Source: Rhizomys pruinosus (lineage: Eukaryota; Chordata; Mammalia; Rodentia; Spalacidae). From it: a DNA stretch of 64,000 nt. Where the stretch lies: assembly GCA_009823505.1 (NCBI GenBank), contig VZQC01009967.1:392720-456719 (forward strand), written 5' to 3'. The notes below the pieces were generated by a model, which did no database searches, was not told the origin of the DNA, and worked only from the letters and a program-made list of their open reading frames with translations. Every line of letters starts with the position of its first letter. Position 1 is the stretch's first letter. This document shows positions 60,119-64,000 of this stretch, in pieces. The position numbers and the translations under genes are program-made.

Positions 60119-60365
60119 GGACTGGAAAGATAGCCTAGCAGTTAAGAGCACCGACTGCTCTTGCAGAGGACTGGGTTCGATCCCCAGCACCCACATGGTG
60201 GCTGAGAACTGTCTGTAACTCCAATTCCAGGAGAACTCCAGTTCCAGGGGAATCCGAGACCCTCTTCTGACATCCGTGGCATTGAACGACACAGGTGCAC
60301 AAACCTACATGCAGACAGTATATTCATACACATACAAAAATAAATAAAATTAAAAATAAATAAAT
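60119..60365 (+). mobile_element. B2/B3-class SINE, 17-bp-duplication subfamily, copy L
   Basis: Sense, full length, duplicated unit present. Perfect 16-bp TSD AAAAATATGGTATATG at 60103-60118 and 60366-60381. Confidence 0.95.
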
Positions 60366-60719
60366 AAAAATATGGTATATGTGTACCCTGAATTGTTCAC
60401 TCTCTAAAGGAAAGGAATTTGGGCTCTTATTACTACATAAATAGTATCAGACAATGTTATATTAAGTGAAACAAGCCAATTACAAAGGGAAACCCACTAT
60501 ATAATTTCCCTTACATGAGGTAGCAAAGTCATAGACACAAGAAGCAAAAAGATTATGTCACGAGCTAGGTAGGATTGGAGAATGGAAAGTTAGCATTTAG
60601 CAGGTGCACACTGGCAGTTTTGTTAGATAATCAGAGTTCTAGAGGCAGATGGTAGGTGACCATTGCATAAAGCACAAATGTCCTCTGGACCATTAACTGT
60701 CTACTTAAAAAGTTTGCAT

Positions 60720-60875
60720 TGGGCTGTGTGGTGGTACATGCTTTTAACTCCAGCACTTGGGAGGCAGAGGCAGACTAATCTCTGAGTTCAAGGTCAGCCT
60801 GGTCTGCAGGCTGATCTCTGAGTTCCAGGCCAGTCAAAGCTACATCATAGGGAGACACTGTCTCATTTAAAAACA
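60720..60875 (+). mobile_element. B1 SINE with an internal duplication
   Basis: GGGCTGTGTGGTGGTACATG start. The core ATCTCTGAGTTC[A/C]AGG occurs twice (near 60778 and 60812), so part of the element is duplicated. Confidence 0.85.
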
Positions 60876-60896
60876 GGTTACAATAATGTTGGAGAA

Positions 60897-61180
60897 ACAG
60901 TCTGCAGCCCAGTTGGTGAAGTATTTACCATGAAAGCATGAAGACCCGAGTTCAACCTAGGGTTCATGTAAAATGCCAGGTATGGTGGTACGTGTTTGTG
61001 ATCCCAGCACTAGGTAGATAGAAAGAGCACACTTCTGGAGCTTGCTGATCAGCCAGCCTGGCCCAAACACAGCAAGCCTCATGTCCCAGTGAGAGGCTGT
61101 GACCCCAAATATAAGATGAGCAGCTCCTGAAGAATAATAACTGGGTTGATCTCTGGCCTCTGTACACATGTGCACATGTC
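60897..61180 (+). mobile_element. B4 SINE, diverged
   Basis: GAAGACCCGAGTTCAACC head, GTGTTTGTGATCCCAGCACT middle, CTGGCCTCTGTACACATGTG end. Order as in B4. Confidence 0.7.
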
Positions 61181-61285
61181 CATGCACCCATACTTATGCG
61201 AACAAAGCCCATACATGTTCACACGCACAAATTAACAAAAGTTACAATGCTAGATATTGTGTATATTTGCCCACAGTTTAAAAAA

Positions 61286-61287
<2 letters not shown>

Positions 61288-61326
<39 letters not shown>
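61288..61326. repeat. (GA)n microsatellite
   Basis: Pure GA run of about 38 bp. Confidence 0.96.
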
Positions 61327-61328
<2 letters not shown>

Positions 61329-61329
61329 G

Positions 61330-64000
61330 AGCAGATTCCTCTGTAGTGGCTGCTGTTAGCAGTAGGTGCTGTTGCTGCAGGAGATAGTAAGTCTGATGCT
61401 GGTGGATTGGGCACAGCTTCCAGACCCTGGTCTATTTATCAGTGTGGTTGGATTCAACTGCACACAGTAGAAAGCCCAAACCAGCTAGCTAAGAAATGAG
61501 AAAGGTATTGACTGAACTATAGCCCACCAGCTAATTAATAGCTCAGCTACATTCTCAAGTGCCCTCTTCAAACCTGCCAGATTCCCTGGTCTACCGTGGT
61601 AGGACTGGTTTCCTCCTTGTGTATCAAAAAAGCAGCTGATCCTGGTACCAAATATATTACCATCCATGGGGAAATATGTTTGTTTATCCCTGAGTCTACT
61701 TGGCAATCAGCTTTTCCACAAAGTCCTTTGAGTTTATTGGTGGGGATTCGGTGGTAGAGCCAAAACCATGGCACCTTGAAGTGTATTGGGCTGACTGTGG
61801 ATTTGAGGCAAAGGTCATTTCCTGAGGCCCTTGCCTGCCTGAGCTGAGAATTGAAAACTGAAACAAATTATATTTGGTTTGGAAATAAGGCAATTTAGTT
61901 TTCAAATAAAGGGATGCTGTTTATGGATGTTGAGAAGTGTGCAGACTTACTGGAGAACACAAATGTTCACTTCAGAGATGTAGGGAGTGGAGCGGTGTTA
62001 GAGTCAAGCAGTGCAAGAGGATTTTCTATTACTTCATTTAATCCTGAGGAAGACTATGGTATAGAAATTCCCTGCCTTCCCCCTTTCTAATATATAAATA
62101 ACTTAGGGTAAGAGGAGTTAAGGATTCCTGTCCCTTTCCCTCTAAAGCCTCTCATCTTTATACTTTATGTCATTGGCCCTCAAAAGAGAAACAACTTCAC
62201 AATTACAATGACACATATATGTGTGAGACATATATGAGACACATATAGAATTATTTACGTATATAAACATAATTATGCCTTTCTGGAAAAGACTTAGGGG
62301 AGCAAGAACTTGCATCAGTCCCTTTAGTTCATACAGAAACTAACCAGAGAGCCAGAGTTCAAAGGCAGTCTCTCCTCCAGACTTCAGTGAGGACTCTCAT
62401 CCTGAGCACTGTAGACATCTGGACCTGAAGAGTTCTGGAATTGGAGGAGGACTCCCTGAGTACTGTGAAGGGTTTAGCAGTACTACAACTATAAGCCAGG
62501 AACACTGTGTCTGTTGGGCCAATTCAAAATGTTCTTCAGACTTTGCTAAATGACCCCCTTTGGGGTGGCAGCTCCTGGAACTGAGAACTACTGGTTCACA
62601 ACCATGTTTCCGTACCATAATGTCCTGATTTTCTACCCTGAAAGAATTCAAAATCTAGAGAGTTGGAGTAGACATCCATGGTCAAACTCAAACCAGGAGA
62701 GTATTGCACTGAGAGTTAGTAGGGAACCTTGAAGAAACAACAGCATAGTTTGAGGAGAGTTCATTTTTCTGTAGACTGTCTAGATTCAGGATTTCAGTGG
62801 AACATTTATTTGCTGTCATTTATCAGCTTGACATCAATATTCTGTGCCTGGATTTCCTCATTTATAAATGGGTTTAAGAACAATACCCACTGGACACAAA
62901 GTAAATGCCCTGCCCAGGCAAGCTGAGCCCTCCTGTTGTGCAGGATAAAAGTGGGGAGGTAGCAGCCTTCTATTTTGAGCACACTGCCTGATTTTCATTA
63001 CCTCTATGGGATGACTTCCAAAATGCTTGCCCCGAAGGCTGGAGGTTATGTTCTGGGCCTCATTAAGGAAGGAATTGCTGTTTTATGTTTCTATTTTCTG
63101 GATAGAGATTAAACAACAACAACAACAAAAATACCTTTCCTGATAATATAAGTGTAGCCAAAGTTTTAACTCTAGTCTGTTCTGGGACAGCCCTGCCTGG
63201 GCACACAGACCCCCCTCATTGTGTTTTTTGGCGATTATCTAGCTCAGGTCCTTTGCACCTAGGCAGGCAAAGGCTGAGGTCATAGAACATGGATAATCTA
63301 TCTGCCCAGAGCTGCAGAGTCAGATCCTAGTAGGCCAGGGTGGAGGCCTAAGCCATCTACCCTCAGCTGAGTGTTTCTGAAATGGAATGTCAGTTTTTTC
63401 TTAGGATGATGACTTTGTACATGTGTCAGATACACTTCAGTGTTTGGATGATTGGATATATAGTAATATATTTTCTATACATTGAAAAAAGATCAAGTGA
63501 ATATTGCATTTTAAGACGTAAGTAAATATTTGTCTATTAATAATCTGTGGGGTCCAAGAATCACATTGATTTTTTTTTTCTAAGATTTGTGTCCAGGAGG
63601 ATTATGACTTCAGTCTGCTGTTTAAAGCCTTTCAGCCTTCTTCCATCCTCATAACTAGAGTAACAGTGCCCACTACTGGCAAATCAGATAATTGCATCAT
63701 ATTCTACTCGCTGCTTTGTGTAGAGAGAACTTTCAACCTTCACAAGGAAACATTTTCAAGGATGGATTTTAGAATATGTAATCTGAATGGATATAGCTGT
63801 GAACTATAGAACTAATAGTTTTATGTTATGCACCCCAATAAATTATTTATAGTTTACCATGAGCCTTTAGAAATCCAAGAATAAAACATGGTAATAGCTC
63901 ATATTATAAAATAATTGAGGTTTAAAATAGTAATAGCATAACAAATACAATTTTATTCAAAGAAGTTTGTAATTAGTGCTGTCACACAAAATATTAAAGA
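61330..64000. other. Unique DNA, no gene seen
   Basis: Nothing recognised except a short (CAA)n at 63114 and a 14-bp palindrome ACACATATATGTGT at 62211. Confidence 0.6.

Overview
The window is nuclear DNA of a rodent, most likely a muroid but not mouse or rat. The evidence is the mix of interspersed repeats: about two dozen B1 (7SL-derived) SINEs, about twenty B2/B3-class tRNA-derived SINEs, three or four B4 (ID-B1 composite) SINEs, ID-like fragments, rodent-type L1 ends and MaLR/ORR1-like LTRs. The B1 copies (ending ...GGGAGACCCTGTCTC..AAAAGACC) and the commonest B3-type SINE differ from the mouse and rat consensus forms as I remember them. Species cannot be fixed from the sequence alone.

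I find no intact protein-coding gene, no convincing spliced exon and no functional RNA gene. The base composition is AT-rich and every reading frame is broken often. The window is best read as intergenic or deep-intronic DNA.

The main gene-derived feature is at 23.4-24.8 kb on the minus strand. It is an intronless retrocopy of EIF4A3, the DEAD-box helicase of the exon-junction complex. It has lost its initiator codon and carries a nonsense codon plus a +1 frameshift exactly between its two RecA-like lobes. Directly upstream on the same strand lies an unclassified LTR/URR1-like repeat with a TATA-like box.

Layout. 0-4 kb: mostly unique, one young SINE, one GA repeat. 4-7 kb: an antisense L1 3' end with a perfect 13-bp target-site duplication (TSD), a second L1 3' UTR piece, and a SINE with a 16-bp TSD. 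8.7-10.7 kb: B1s and a MaLR-like LTR interrupted by a SINE. 11.9-12.7 kb: a large CT/CTGT microsatellite and another MaLR-like LTR. 13.6-16.5 kb: repeat-dense (B1, L1, SINEs, GT repeat, URR1-like). 18-20.3 kb: a perfect AT palindrome running into (GA)n, SINEs, a B4. 20.3-22 kb: nearly unique. 22-27.3 kb: SINEs, the EIF4A3 retrocopy, LTR-like DNA, a B1 with TSD, an L1 ORF2 tail. 28.4-34.4 kb: SINE-dense, ending in a 32-bp minisatellite of about ten units. 34.4-37.7 kb: repeat-poor. 37.7-43.5 kb: L1 3' end and two LTR-like promoter segments. 43.5-47.8 kb and 49.1-55 kb: mainly unique with microsatellites. 55-61.3 kb: SINEs and microsatellites. 61.3-64 kb: unique.

Nothing here forms a pathway or operon. 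The most informative signals are the retrocopy, a young SINE subfamily carrying a 17-bp internal duplication (eight copies, most with readable TSDs), the dyad-bearing minisatellite and the LTR-like promoters.
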